A DNA stretch of 64,000 nucleotides from Streptomyces umbrinus (GCF_030817415.1 NZ_JAUSZI010000002.1:6944001-7008000); one strand, 5' to 3'; counted from the first letter of the stretch, positions 1 to 8,848 are shown. Notes: generated by a model not told the origin, from the sequence alone. Numbers and translations are program-made.

Positions 1-355
1 ACATGCCGACCTTGCCCGAGCACCAGGGCTGGGCGGCGAGCCAGTTGACGACCTCGACCCCGTCGGCCAGCTCCGTCGCCGAGTACTCGTCGCCGGGCAT
101 GCCCTCGGAGTTCCCGTGCCCCCGGATGTCCACGCGTACGGAGGCATAGCCGTGTCCCGCGTACCAGGGGTGGCGCTGCCAGTCGCGCGGGGCCGTCCAG
201 TCGGTCAGGCGGTAGGGCAGGTATTCGAGCAGGGCCGGTACGGGTTCGTCGGTGAGCGGGCGCCACACGCGCGCGTAGAGCTTGGTTCCGTCCGGGAGGG
301 GAACGCGGAGGTCCTCGTGAGTCGTCTCGTAGGGGAAGGACGTACGGATGCGCAT
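1..355 (-). CDS. CocE/NonD family serine hydrolase, N-terminal part (cut by window edge)
   Basis: This is the first 118 residues of an alpha/beta hydrolase resembling the CocE/NonD (peptidase S15, X-Pro dipeptidyl-peptidase-like) family. The frame runs off the window, so the nucleophile and the C-terminal domain are not visible. Recognisable parts are PDGTKLYARVWRP near residue 20 and VRVDIRGHGNSEGMPGDEY near residue 75, the stretch that precedes the catalytic serine in S15 enzymes. The ATG at 355 follows a CTGGAGG ribosome site. The gene lies 28 nt downstream of the peptide transporter on the same strand and is probably co-transcribed, which would fit peptide uptake and breakdown. CocE relatives also cleave esters, so the substrate is open. 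Confidence 0.8.
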   Translation of the reverse strand, partial: MRIRTSFPYETTHEDLRVPLPDGTKLYARVWRPLTDEPVPALLEYLPYRLTDWTAPRDWQRHPWYAGHGYASVRVDIRGHGNSEGMPGDEYSATELADGVEVVNWLAAQPWCSGKVGM

Positions 356-383
356 GGCGGTGACCTCCAGGGCCTGTGGGCTC

Positions 384-1901
384 TCAGTGGACCGGGTGCA
401 TCGTGCGGCGCAGCCAGGGCGCGGCGGCGATCACGAGCAGACCGGCGGCGACCGCGATCGCGCCGTTGACGCCGAAGTAGGCGGGCTTGGAGACGTCGTC
501 GTAGAGCTTCACGGTCTGGGCCTGGATGCCGTTGGCGAGGGCCAGCGAGAGGAACCAGAGGGACATCGTCTGGCTGGCGAAGGCCCGCGGGGCGAGCTTC
601 GTGGTGGCCGACATTCCGGAGGTCTCCAGGAGGATGTCGCCGAGCCCCAGCAGGAAGTACGAGCCGACGATCCACCAGGCCGACATCAGGTAGTCCCCGT
701 TGTCGTGGCCGGAGGTCGGCAGCACCATCAGGAGGAAGGACAGGCCTCCCAGCACCACTCCGAACGCGATCTTGTTGGAGGCGTGCGGCTGGCTGTGCCC
801 CATCCGGACCCACAGCGCGGCCACGACCGGGGCGAGCGCCACCTCGAAGGCACCCAGGGCGGACGCGTACCAACTGGCGGGGAAGCCGAAGCCGAGGATC
901 GTCGTCTCGGCGTTCGACGCGGCCAGCAGCATCATCGTCGAGTACGCCTGGAAGAGGATGAAGTTGAAGACCGTGGAGGCCAGGAAGAGCACGATGTACG
1001 GGCGCAGCCGGCCCCGTTCCCCGGGGGTCACCCGGGGACTCCTGAACATCACCGCGAAGTAGACCGCCGGCGCGATCACCGAGATCAGGGTCAGCAGGTC
1101 CACGAACCGGCCCATGGTCAGCCATCCGGCGGCGGCGAGCAGGACCGCGAGGACGGCCACCGACAGCAGCCCCAGGACGATCAGGCGGACGGCCCTGCGC
1201 ATGGACGCCGGCGGCAGCGCGAACTCGGCCGCGTTCCTGCGCCCGGCCAGGTGACGGCGGCCCGCGACGTACTGGATCAGACCGAAGGTCATACCGACCG
1301 CGGCCGCCGAGAAGCCCCAGTGCCAGCCCCGGTGGTCGCCGAGCCAGCCGGTGATCAGCGGACCGGCGAACGCGCCGATGTTGATCGCCATGTAGTACAC
1401 GGCGAAACCGGCGTCGCGGCGGTCGTCGTCGGTGCGGTAGAGCTTGCCGACCATGGTGGCGACGTTCGGCTTCAGCAGGCCCGTGCCCGCGCTGATCAGG
1501 CCGAGTCCCGCCCAGGTCATGGCCCCGGTGGGCACCGCCATCGCGTAGTGGCCGCAGGCGATCAGAACGCCGCCCCACAGGACCGCCCGGTACGAGCCGA
1601 GGATGCGGTCGGCCAGCCAGCCGCCGGCCACCGAGACGAGATAGACCAGCGTCCCGTACGCGGCCGAGACGGACGCGGCCGTTCCGGCGGACATGCCCAT
1701 GCCGCCGTGGGCCACCGTGTCCGCGAAGTACAGGACGAGGATCGCCTGCATCCCCAGGAACGAGAACCGCTCCCAGACCTCCAGGCCCGAGAGGGTGAGC
1801 AGGCCCCTGGGCTGGCCGAGGAAGGCATGGTCGTCGGCGGGGTCCGAGGGCGTGCCACCGGGCTCCGGATCGGGGTCGGACTCGATCGTGTCGCGGGACA
1901 A
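384..1901 (-). CDS. POT/PTR2-family proton-coupled di/tripeptide transporter (MFS)
   Basis: A 505-residue integral membrane protein with about 12-14 hydrophobic segments. The N-terminus carries the POT signature ExxER (E41, E44, R45 in LEVWERFSFLGMQ), the proton-coupling motif of oligopeptide:H+ symporters. The short DRxLGSYR loop after helix 3 is also typical. Family function is uptake of di- and tripeptides driven by the proton gradient. The start is TTG at 1901, since the preceding in-frame codon run hits a stop three codons upstream; AGGAAG lies about 9 nt ahead of it. The next gene on the strand is a CocE-like hydrolase, suggesting a small peptide-utilisation unit. Confidence 0.88.
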   Translation of the reverse strand: MSRDTIESDPDPEPGGTPSDPADDHAFLGQPRGLLTLSGLEVWERFSFLGMQAILVLYFADTVAHGGMGMSAGTAASVSAAYGTLVYLVSVAGGWLADRILGSYRAVLWGGVLIACGHYAMAVPTGAMTWAGLGLISAGTGLLKPNVATMVGKLYRTDDDRRDAGFAVYYMAINIGAFAGPLITGWLGDHRGWHWGFSAAAVGMTFGLIQYVAGRRHLAGRRNAAEFALPPASMRRAVRLIVLGLLSVAVLAVLLAAAGWLTMGRFVDLLTLISVIAPAVYFAVMFRSPRVTPGERGRLRPYIVLFLASTVFNFILFQAYSTMMLLAASNAETTILGFGFPASWYASALGAFEVALAPVVAALWVRMGHSQPHASNKIAFGVVLGGLSFLLMVLPTSGHDNGDYLMSAWWIVGSYFLLGLGDILLETSGMSATTKLAPRAFASQTMSLWFLSLALANGIQAQTVKLYDDVSKPAYFGVNGAIAVAAGLLVIAAAPWLRRTMHPVH

Positions 1902-2247
1902 GAAGCATCACTTCCTGAAAAATGGCTCGCTTTCAGGACGTACCGCAATGTGTCGGCTGTACCGGATGTATCAGCTGTATCGGCGGATCAAGAACATACC
2001 TTCCGTGATCGGATACCGCCCGGCTGGAGGGTGGGGGCAAAAGGGGGCAGGTGGAGCGTGTCAGGCAGGGTGGTGGCAGGTGACGGGCGGGCGCTCACTC
2101 TGATCGAAAGGCGACCGGATACGCTGACTTGAGTGCCAGCAGCGACACATCGACAAACACCCACAGCATCCGCAGCACCGGCAGCACCCGGAACACTCAG
2201 AGCATCCAGAGACCGCCGCTGAGAGCGTCAGCAGACAGGAGACCCTC
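1902..2247. other. Divergent intergenic region between the POT transporter and polyprenyl synthase
   Basis: This 346-nt stretch has no convincing gene. It must hold the promoters of the two divergent neighbours, but no clear -35/-10 pair stands out. The part from about 2130 to 2215 is rich in imperfect CAGCA/CATCC-type short repeats. TACGCT at 2120-2125 could be a -10 element for the + strand gene. Confidence 0.4.
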
Positions 2248-3258
2248 GTGACCGTCGTCGGGCCGTTCGGGCTGAGCGTGCGGGACCAGGCTCTCGAAGC
2301 CGATGTCCAGGCCGGATTGGCGGCTGTCGAGGAGGGACTGCTCGAGGCCACCAAGAGTGAGGTCCCGTTCATCACGGAGGCCGCGCAGCACCTCGTGCGC
2401 GCCGGCGGCAAGCGGTTCCGGCCGCTGCTCGTGACGCTCGCCGCGCAGTTCGGCGACCCGTACGCGCCGGGTGTCGTGCCCTCGGCCGTGGTCGTCGAGC
2501 TGACCCACCTCGCCACGCTGTACCACGACGACGTGATGGACGAGGCGGACGTGCGCCGCGGAGTGCCCAGCGCCAACAGCCGCTGGGGCAACTCGGTCGC
2601 GGTCCTCACCGGCGACTTCCTCTTCGCGCGGGCCTCTCACATACTGGCCGACCTCGGCCCCGAGGCCGTACGCATCCAGGCGGAGGCGTTCGAGCGGCTG
2701 GTCACCGGCCAGATCCTGGAGACGGCGGGCCCGCGCGACGGGCGTGACCCGATCGACCACTACATGGACGTGCTCAGCGGCAAGACCGGCTCGCTGATCG
2801 CCGTGGCGGGACGGTTCGGCGCGATGATGTCGGGCGCCGACGAGACGGTCGTCGACGTGCTGACGCAGTACGGCGAGCGGCTCGGCGTCGCCTTCCAGCT
2901 CGCCGACGACGTGCTGGACATCGCCAGCGACACGCGCGAGTCAGGCAAGACTCCGGGCACCGACCTGCGCGAGGGCATCCCGACGATGCCCGTGCTGCGG
3001 CTGCGCGAGCGCGTGGAGCGGCTGGGGCTCGCCGAGGACATCGCGCTGTCGGAGCTGCTCGCCTCGGACCTGTCCGACGACGCGCGGCACGCCGAGGCGC
3101 TGGCCAGGCTGCGGGTGCACCCCGCCCTGGACCAGGCCCGCCGCGACACCGTGCGGTACGCGGAGGACGCCCGCGCCACGCTGGCGCCGCTCCCGGAGTG
3201 CGACGCGAAGGCGGCGCTGGTGGAGCTGTGCGACGCGGTGGTCCATCGGGCGGGCTGA
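2248..3258 (+). CDS. Long-chain all-trans polyprenyl diphosphate synthase (menaquinone side chain)
   Basis: A 336-residue trans-isoprenyl diphosphate synthase with both aspartate-rich Mg2+/diphosphate motifs: DDVMD at 94-98 and DDVLD at 220-224. It also has the GGKRFRP motif near 54-60. It condenses isopentenyl diphosphate units to build a long prenyl chain, most likely the menaquinone side chain in actinobacteria (hepta- to nonaprenyl). Chain length cannot be read reliably from sequence alone. GTG at 2248 is chosen because CAGGAGA lies just upstream. A hairpin overlapping the stop codon and followed by T residues ends the gene. The position upstream of respiratory genes fits a quinone role. 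Confidence 0.9.
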   Translation: MTVVGPFGLSVRDQALEADVQAGLAAVEEGLLEATKSEVPFITEAAQHLVRAGGKRFRPLLVTLAAQFGDPYAPGVVPSAVVVELTHLATLYHDDVMDEADVRRGVPSANSRWGNSVAVLTGDFLFARASHILADLGPEAVRIQAEAFERLVTGQILETAGPRDGRDPIDHYMDVLSGKTGSLIAVAGRFGAMMSGADETVVDVLTQYGERLGVAFQLADDVLDIASDTRESGKTPGTDLREGIPTMPVLRLRERVERLGLAEDIALSELLASDLSDDARHAEALARLRVHPALDQARRDTVRYAEDARATLAPLPECDAKAALVELCDAVVHRAG

Positions 3259-3279
3259 CCTGCCCGTCTCCTCGTTTTT
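3247..3279 (+). terminator. Intrinsic terminator of the polyprenyl synthase gene
   Basis: CGGGCGGG (3247-3254) and CCTGCCCG (3259-3266) form an 8-bp stem with one G-U pair around CTGA, followed by a run of five T at about 3275. The stem starts inside the coding sequence and the stop codon is in it. Confidence 0.6.
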
Positions 3280-3431
3280 CCCAAGATCCTCTCGGGGATT
3301 TCCCTTGGACCCTTTCCGTGTGTGACGCAGGTCACAGACCTGGAACGAGTCCAATTTCGGATCCGGTCCGTAGTCCCCCATAGAAGCTGACGCAGGGGGC
3401 GTCAGCGGAACTACGGGGAGAAAAAAGAATC

Positions 3432-4463
3432 ATGGGGACAATCGTTACGTTCGCGCAGCGTCGTAAGAAGCTCGTCATGACCGGCGTCGCGGTGGCCACC
3501 GCGGCCGGAGTCGCCGCCGCCGTCATCCCGGCGGTCGCCGACAGCGGGAGCTCCGGCAAGGGTTCGAGCGTGAGTGCGAGCACGGGGCACTCGGAGCACG
3601 GGGGCCAGTCCATCGAGGTGCAGAGCGGCGCTCTCGCCGGCGGCAGCGGTGGCACCATCCTCGCCGCGAGCCTGAACGGCGCCAACGAGGTGCCGGTGCA
3701 GGGCGGCCCCGCCGTCGGTGACAAGGACGGCGCGGCGCTCGAGTTCGTCAAGGTCAAGGGGGACAAGGTGTCCGTCGCCGTCAAGTGGCGCGGCACCGGC
3801 AAGCCGACCCTGCTCCACATCCACCAGGGCGCCAAGGGTGTCAACGGTGGTGTCAAGGTCGACTTCACCAAGCTGCTGGGCAACGCCAAGGGCCGCACGG
3901 TCACCGGCACGGTCAAGGTCAAGGACGCCGCCCTGCTCGGGCAGCTGAAGTCCGACCCGGGCAGTTTCTACGCCAATCTGCACACCGCCGAGTTCCCGGG
4001 CGGCGCCGTCCGCGGCCAGCTCCACAAGGTCACCACGAAGTTCGACTTCCGGCACGCGCTGAACAACTTCCAGGCGTCCGTCATCAAGGGCAAGCAGATC
4101 TACGAGTGCAAGAAGGCGGCCGACGGCACCACGTCCTTCGCCCAGCGTGACGTGGCCGCCGTGCTCGGCGGTCCCATCGCGCACTCGTTCGTGAAGCCCA
4201 ACTCGGGTACTCCGCAGTGGATCGCGGCCGACCGCAGCGCCGTCACGGGCGCGCTGATCTCCAAGACCCCGAACGGCGACAAGAACATCCCCGAACTGGA
4301 CCTCAGGGCCACGCAGTCCGGCAAGCACCGGGGGCTGCTCGCGAACACCGCGGAGATCCTGCGGCTGAACACCGTGGGCGGGGTCGCTCCGGCCGGGTCC
4401 TGCAAGGTGGGCAAGATCGTGGGAGTTCCGTACGGGGCGGACTACGTGTTCGTGAACCGGTGA
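3432..4463 (+). CDS. Secreted CHRD-domain protein with C-terminal DUF3455-like domain
   Basis: A 343-residue exported protein. Residues 1-36 look like a signal peptide (RRKK, a hydrophobic stretch, then a site near AVA-D). Residues about 75-195 match the CHRD fold: LNGANEVP, then HIHQG and FPGGAVRGQL. The C-terminal half, with YECKK, PQWIA, SKTPNG and GADYVFVN, resembles DUF3455. CHRD domains occur in chordin and in uncharacterised bacterial secreted proteins, and no enzymatic role is known. ATG 3432 follows GGGGAG about 8 nt upstream. The upstream segment has GGAAC at about 3340, a possible ECF-sigma -35 box, but the matching -10 is weak. Confidence 0.8.
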   Translation: MGTIVTFAQRRKKLVMTGVAVATAAGVAAAVIPAVADSGSSGKGSSVSASTGHSEHGGQSIEVQSGALAGGSGGTILAASLNGANEVPVQGGPAVGDKDGAALEFVKVKGDKVSVAVKWRGTGKPTLLHIHQGAKGVNGGVKVDFTKLLGNAKGRTVTGTVKVKDAALLGQLKSDPGSFYANLHTAEFPGGAVRGQLHKVTTKFDFRHALNNFQASVIKGKQIYECKKAADGTTSFAQRDVAAVLGGPIAHSFVKPNSGTPQWIAADRSAVTGALISKTPNGDKNIPELDLRATQSGKHRGLLANTAEILRLNTVGGVAPAGSCKVGKIVGVPYGADYVFVNR

Positions 4464-4485
4464 ACAGCCCGCTGACCACCGGCTG

Positions 4486-4591
4486 ATCCGTCGGATCCGG
4501 AAGCGGTCCACCCGGATCGGGAAGGGATCCACCCGGGACCAGGAAGTGATCCACCCGGATCTGAAAGGGTTTCACCCGGCTCCGGCGAGAT
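4486..4591 (+). repeat. Five imperfect 21-22 bp tandem repeats
   Basis: Units begin at 4486, 4507, 4528, 4550 and 4572. Each has a form close to TCCACCCGGATCNGGAAGGG. They lie between the stop of the CHRD gene and its terminator hairpin and so would be in the 3' untranslated RNA. Function unknown. Confidence 0.75.
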
Positions 4592-4596
4592 ACACG

Positions 4597-4644
4597 GACG
4601 GCGTCTTCCCCGCACGACCCCTACGGGTCGGGGGAGCCGCCGTC
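4597..4644 (+). terminator. Stem-loop terminator after the CHRD gene
   Basis: Nested arms: GACGGCG (4597-4603) pairs with CGCCGTC (4638-4644), and an inner CGACCC pairs with GGGTCG around CTAC. There is no T-run, as is usual in this GC-rich DNA. Confidence 0.6.
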
Positions 4645-4809
4645 CACCCATGTCATACCGCAGGTGTACACGGAGTTGGCTCCGAGGTCTGACGCTTTCC
4701 GCCGGCCGATTTGGTCAGATTGGACACACCACTTCACAGGAGTTCGGGTGACAATGGCGGCCAGGGGTGGACGAGTGCATCAGCCGCCGACAACGGAGGT
4801 AGGGCACAC

Positions 4810-6021
4810 ATGGCACCGTACGAATCCGACGACAACACGAACGAGGACCTGCGCACCGGCCGACGCAAAGCCGCTCGGTACGTCGTCCCCGTCGCGGTGC
4901 TGGGGGTGGCGGCGGCGACCATCGGGCTGGTCCCGGCGTTCGCCGGTTCCGGAGACCCGGACCTGCCGGACATCACCGCCCAGCAGCTCATCGAGAAGAT
5001 CGCCGCGTCGGACGTACAGCAGCTGTCCGGCACGGTGAAGATCAGCACGGACCTCGGCCTGCCGAACCTCGGCGGCCTGGAGAGCAGCCTCGGCGGCGGA
5101 ATGGGCGGGGGCGACGACTCGGGTTCCTCCGCGGACCCGTCGTCCAAGCTGCTTGAACTGGCGTCCGGTACGCACACGTTGCGGGTCGCGTCCGACGGCG
5201 AGGACAAGCAGAAGCTCTCGCTGCTCGACAAGGCCGCCGAGTACAGCGTGATCCACAACGGCGACGAGGTGTGGGCGTACGACAGCGCGTCGAACGAGGC
5301 GTACCACGTGAAGGACTCCTCCGGCGCCGCCGAGAAGGGCACGAAGGGCAAGGCCGAAGACGTGCCGGCCACGCCCAAGGAGCTGGCCGAAGAGGCACTG
5401 AAGGCGGCCGACGACACGACGTCCGTGACGGTCGACGGTACGGCGCAGGTCGCGGGCCGCGACGCCTACAAGCTGCTGATCAAGCCCAAGGCGTCCGGTT
5501 CGACGGTCGGCGCGATCTCCATCGCGGTGGACTCGAAGACCGGTCTGCCCCTGAAGTTCACGCTGACCCCGGCGAGCGGCGGCGCGGCCGTCATCGACGC
5601 GGGCTTCACCAAGGTCGACTTCTCCAAGCCGGCCGCGTCCACCTTCGACTTCAGCCCGCCCAAGGGCACGAAGGTCACCGAGGGCGACGAGGGGAAGGCC
5701 GAGGGCAAGGCGGACCGGGCGCGGCCCAAGGGCGGCGAGGACCTGGGCAAGGAGTTCCAGGGCCTGAACGTCATCGGTGAGGGCTGGAGCTCGATAGCCC
5801 AGTTCGACACCGGCGGCGAGGGCATGCCGTCGGAGTCCTCCGGCGCGGGTGACGCGGGCCGCTTCCTCGACTCGCTGGGCGACCACGTGACCGGCAAGTT
5901 CGGCTCGGGCACGGTCTTCTCGACCCGCCTGGTCAACGCGCTCATCACGGACGACGGCAAGGTCTACGCGGGCGCGGTCACCAAGGACGCGCTGGTGAAG
6001 GCGGCCAACGCGGCGAAGTAG
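4810..6021 (+). CDS. LolA-like secreted/anchored protein
   Basis: A 403-residue protein with one N-terminal hydrophobic segment (about 23-46, ending PAFAGSG) after a charged leader containing TGRRKAAR. The rest reads as a LolA/LppX-type beta fold: IAASDVQQLSGTVKIST, YDSASNEAYHVKDS, then VAGRDAYKLLIKPK and STFDFSPPKGTKV. Such proteins bind lipids or other hydrophobic ligands outside the membrane. ATG 4810 is preferred over earlier in-frame starts because GGAGG lies 10 nt upstream and the protein sequence becomes typical there. The ABC ATPase follows after 49 nt and a permease after that, so the three may export or handle a lipid-like ligand together (inference). Confidence 0.75.
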   Translation: MAPYESDDNTNEDLRTGRRKAARYVVPVAVLGVAAATIGLVPAFAGSGDPDLPDITAQQLIEKIAASDVQQLSGTVKISTDLGLPNLGGLESSLGGGMGGGDDSGSSADPSSKLLELASGTHTLRVASDGEDKQKLSLLDKAAEYSVIHNGDEVWAYDSASNEAYHVKDSSGAAEKGTKGKAEDVPATPKELAEEALKAADDTTSVTVDGTAQVAGRDAYKLLIKPKASGSTVGAISIAVDSKTGLPLKFTLTPASGGAAVIDAGFTKVDFSKPAASTFDFSPPKGTKVTEGDEGKAEGKADRARPKGGEDLGKEFQGLNVIGEGWSSIAQFDTGGEGMPSESSGAGDAGRFLDSLGDHVTGKFGSGTVFSTRLVNALITDDGKVYAGAVTKDALVKAANAAK

Positions 6022-6070
6022 CGCACGCGGTCCCGGAGCCCCTTGTGGGAAAGGCGAAGTGAGGGAGTCG

Positions 6071-7138
6071 ATGGCGGAACTGTCCACCGCGGACGGTGAC
6101 ATGGCGGGTGAGCGCGGCACGGCCGGCGCGGGCGACACCGCGGCGGCCGGGCACACGGCGAAAGCCGGTGACACGGTGGCGGACGCGGCAGCGACCGCGG
6201 ACACGGGTGACACCGTGATCGCCACCCGCGCCCTCACCAAGCGCTACCGCGGCGGACAGCTCGCCGTCGACGGCCTCGACCTGGCCGTCCCGGCGGGCAG
6301 CGTCTTCGGCTTCCTCGGGCCGAACGGCTCCGGCAAGACGACCACCATCAGAATGCTGATGGGCCTGATCGAGCCGACGTCCGGCACGGCGCGCGTGCTG
6401 GGGCAGCCCATGCCGCGCGCCACCGGCGCCGTGCTGCCGCACGTCGGCGCGCTCATCGAGGGACCGGCTCTCTACGGCTTCCTCTCCGGCCGCGACAACC
6501 TCCTGCGATACGACTCGGCCGACCCGACCGCCGACCCGCGCACCCGGCGTACACGCGTCGCGGCCGCGCTGGACCGCGTCGGGCTGACGGCAGCCGCGGG
6601 CAAGAAGGCGAAGGCGTACTCCCTGGGGATGAAGCAGCGGCTCGGGCTCGCCGCGGCGCTGCTGCAGCCCCGCCGGCTGCTCGTGCTGGACGAGCCGACC
6701 AACGGGCTCGACCCGCAGGGGATGCGGGAAATCCGTTCCCTGGTGAGGGAGTTGGCGTCGGACGGCACCACCGTCTTCCTGTCCTCGCATCTGCTGGACG
6801 AGATCGAGCAGGTGTGTACGCACGTGGCGGTGATGGCCCAGGGACGGCTGATCACCCAGGGGCCGGTGGCCGACCTCGCGGCGGGCGCGCGCGGCCGGCT
6901 CGTCGTGACGACACCGGATCCGGGCGACGCGGCCCGGGTGCTGAAGGAACAGGGCGTGAGTGATGTCGTGGTCGCCGAGGACCGTGTGACCGCCGAGCCA
7001 CTGGAGCGCGATCTCGCCGAGGTGAACGCGGCGCTGGTGACGGCGGGCGTCCGCGTCCGGGGCTTCGGGGTGGAACGGGCCTCGCTGGAGGACGCGTTCG
7101 TGGCGCTCACGGGGGAGGGATTCGATGTCGCGGGCTGA
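6071..7138 (+). CDS. ABC transporter ATP-binding protein
   Basis: A 355-residue nucleotide-binding subunit with Walker A GPNGSGKT, signature SLGMKQRLGLA, Walker B LLVLDEPTNGLDP and the switch histidine in LSSHLLDE. The first 45 residues are an unusual Ala/Gly/Asp/Thr-rich extension with repeated AGDT/AGHT-like units before the ATPase fold begins at VIATRALTKRY. It powers an ABC-2 type exporter with the permease encoded next. ATG 6071 follows GGGAG at 8 nt. Its 3' end overlaps the permease start by 14 nt, indicating translational coupling. Confidence 0.9.
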   Translation: MAELSTADGDMAGERGTAGAGDTAAAGHTAKAGDTVADAAATADTGDTVIATRALTKRYRGGQLAVDGLDLAVPAGSVFGFLGPNGSGKTTTIRMLMGLIEPTSGTARVLGQPMPRATGAVLPHVGALIEGPALYGFLSGRDNLLRYDSADPTADPRTRRTRVAAALDRVGLTAAAGKKAKAYSLGMKQRLGLAAALLQPRRLLVLDEPTNGLDPQGMREIRSLVRELASDGTTVFLSSHLLDEIEQVCTHVAVMAQGRLITQGPVADLAAGARGRLVVTTPDPGDAARVLKEQGVSDVVVAEDRVTAEPLERDLAEVNAALVTAGVRVRGFGVERASLEDAFVALTGEGFDVAG

Positions 7139-8033
7139 GCTCACCGAGCCGTCGGCCCGGGCCGCTAAGACAGCGGCCGGGGAACGGACGCCGACCCCGC
7201 TGTGGCCCCTCGGCCTGCTGCGCAACGAGCTGGGGACCACACTCCGGCGGTGGCGGACGATCGCGCTGCTCGGCGTGCTGGCCGCGGTGCCGGTTCTGGT
7301 CGGGATCGCGGTCAAGATCGAGACGAGCGACGGCTCGTCGGCCGGAGGCGGCGGAGGCGAGGGGCCCGCCTTCATCGCGCAGATCACCAACAACGGACTG
7401 TTCCTGGTCTTCACCGCACTCGCCGCCACACTGCCGTTCTTCCTGCCGATGGCGGTCGGCGTCGTCGCGGGCGACGCGATTGCGGGCGAGGCCAACGCGG
7501 GGACACTGCGCTATCTGCTGGTCGCCCCGGCCGGCCGCACCCGCCTGCTGATCACCAAGTACGCGACCACGCTGGCCTTCTGCGTCATCGCGACCCTCGT
7601 GGTGGCGAGCTCGGCGCTCATCGTGGGCGCGCTCCTGTTCCCACTGGGCGAGCTGACGACGATCTCCGGCACGCGGATCAGTTTCGGCGAGGGGCTCGGG
7701 CGGGCGCTGCTGATCGCGCTGGCCGTTGCCGCGTCACTGATCGGGATCGCGGCCCTCGGCCTGTTCGTCTCCACCCTGACGAACAGCGGGATCGCGGCGA
7801 TGGCGACGACCGTCGGCCTGCTCATCACAGTGCAGATCCTCGACCAGATCCCCCAGCTGCACGCGATACAGCCGTACTTCTTCTCGCACTACTGGCTGTC
7901 CTTCGCCGACCTCATGCGCGACCCGGTCTACTGGGACGACCTGATACGCAACCTGCAGCTCCAGGGGCTGTACGCGGCGGTGTTCGGCGCGGCCGCGTGG
8001 GCGCGGTTCACGGCGAAGGACATCACCGCGTAG
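7125..8033 (+). CDS. ABC-2 type transporter permease
   Basis: A 302-residue membrane protein with six predicted helices and the layout of ABC-2 permeases: a soluble N-terminus, a first helix at about 45-65, and further helices through GNSxLRYLLVAPAGRTRLLITKY-like loop sequence. That loop (GEANAGTLRYLLVAP) is where these permeases contact the ATPase. ATG 7125 lies inside the ATPase gene. The substrate is unknown; the LolA-like protein upstream hints at a hydrophobic ligand. Confidence 0.85.
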   Translation: MSRAELTEPSARAAKTAAGERTPTPLWPLGLLRNELGTTLRRWRTIALLGVLAAVPVLVGIAVKIETSDGSSAGGGGGEGPAFIAQITNNGLFLVFTALAATLPFFLPMAVGVVAGDAIAGEANAGTLRYLLVAPAGRTRLLITKYATTLAFCVIATLVVASSALIVGALLFPLGELTTISGTRISFGEGLGRALLIALAVAASLIGIAALGLFVSTLTNSGIAAMATTVGLLITVQILDQIPQLHAIQPYFFSHYWLSFADLMRDPVYWDDLIRNLQLQGLYAAVFGAAAWARFTAKDITA

Positions 8034-8070
8034 AGCGGCGCCATCCTTGGTTCCGTAGGCGGCGGAGGCT

Positions 8071-8652
8071 TCAGCCGTCGTACGGGAAGCGGGCGAGCGG
8101 GGGCTCCTGCGCGAAGAACGTCTTGGCGCGGGTCAGGGCGGCGGAGTCGGTCAGGACGTCCCCGGGCTTGCTGCCGTTGCCGAGGAGGACTCCGCCGAAT
8201 CGCATCCCCAGGTACGCGGCCGAGTGGTTGAGCGTGCCGATCAGCGGGTCGGCGACCTCTTCCTCCTCGTGCGCGAGGGCCGTGACGCCCCACAGCATGC
8301 GCCCGGCCATCGTCTTCTTGAAGTCGAGGCCCGGGGTGCGCAGCCAGCCCGACCAGTGGTCCAGGTAGCGCTTGGTGTGCGCGGACACGGAGTACCAGTA
8401 CAGCGGGGAGGCGATGACGAGGTCCGTCGCCGCGAGCGTCGCGTCGAGCAGCAGGGCCGTGTTGTCGCCGGACGGCCGGACATGGTCGCTGTCGTGGCGC
8501 AGGTCCTCGAAATCGGGCACCGGGTGCTCGGTGAGACTCAGCCATTGCTGTGTGACGCCGGCCGGCAGCTGTTCCGCGGCCTTGCGGGCCAGCAGCTCGG
8601 TGTTGCCGCTGTCGCGGGCGCTGCCCAGGATGAAGAGGAAGTGGCGGGTCAT
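8071..8652 (-). CDS. Flavodoxin-fold NAD(P)H-dependent FMN reductase / quinone reductase-like protein
   Basis: A 193-residue flavodoxin-fold protein. Residues 9-18 (GSARDSGNTE) form the phosphate-binding loop for FMN, and ASPLYWYSVSAHTK near 80 is the family motif before the flavin isoalloxazine site. Family members reduce FMN, quinones or azo/nitro compounds with NAD(P)H. ATG 8652 has CGGAG 8 nt upstream; an in-frame ATG at 8667 lacks a ribosome site. The promoter region contains a striking 16-bp inverted repeat centred on a -10 box, so repression by a dimeric regulator is likely. No regulator gene is adjacent. Confidence 0.82.
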   Translation of the reverse strand: MTRHFLFILGSARDSGNTELLARKAAEQLPAGVTQQWLSLTEHPVPDFEDLRHDSDHVRPSGDNTALLLDATLAATDLVIASPLYWYSVSAHTKRYLDHWSGWLRTPGLDFKKTMAGRMLWGVTALAHEEEEVADPLIGTLNHSAAYLGMRFGGVLLGNGSKPGDVLTDSAALTRAKTFFAQEPPLARFPYDG

Positions 8653-8677
8653 GAGCGGCTCCGTCATGGAAGGCGTA

Positions 8678-8724
8678 CGACGACTGCATGCGTACGCAGT
8701 ATATGCACACGCATGCAGTCGTCG
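8678..8724. promoter_or_regulatory. Perfect 16-bp inverted repeat around a TATACT -10 box (operator candidate)
   Basis: The left arm CGACGACTGCATGCGT (8678-8693) and its exact reverse complement (8709-8724) flank a 15-nt spacer. On the - strand the spacer contains TATACT (8698-8703), a good -10 for the flavin reductase gene 46 nt downstream. The dyad therefore brackets the core promoter. Confidence 0.65.
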
Positions 8725-8828
8725 GCTACCCCGGAGAACGGGCCGCGGCGGGCCGGAGCCGCCCTGAGTGGGCTGAACCCGCTGGAGCCGTCCGGAGCGG
8801 ATCCGGCTACCGGGATTCATTCGCAGTG

Positions 8829-8848
8829 CACCGGGGTTCACCCCGGTG
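8829..8848 (+). repeat. Left-end subterminal hairpin of the IS element
   Basis: CACCGGGG (8829-8836), loop TTCA, CCCCGGTG (8841-8848). The stem is perfect and the loop matches that of the right-end hairpin. Confidence 0.6.

Noticed and set aside
3335..3375. ECF-sigma promoter upstream of the CHRD gene
   Set aside because: GGAAC is present but no convincing GTC-type -10 at 16-18 nt; not listed as a feature.
4486..4591. Possible CRISPR-like or iteron array
   Set aside because: Short 21-22 bp units without spacers; no replication or plasmid genes nearby.
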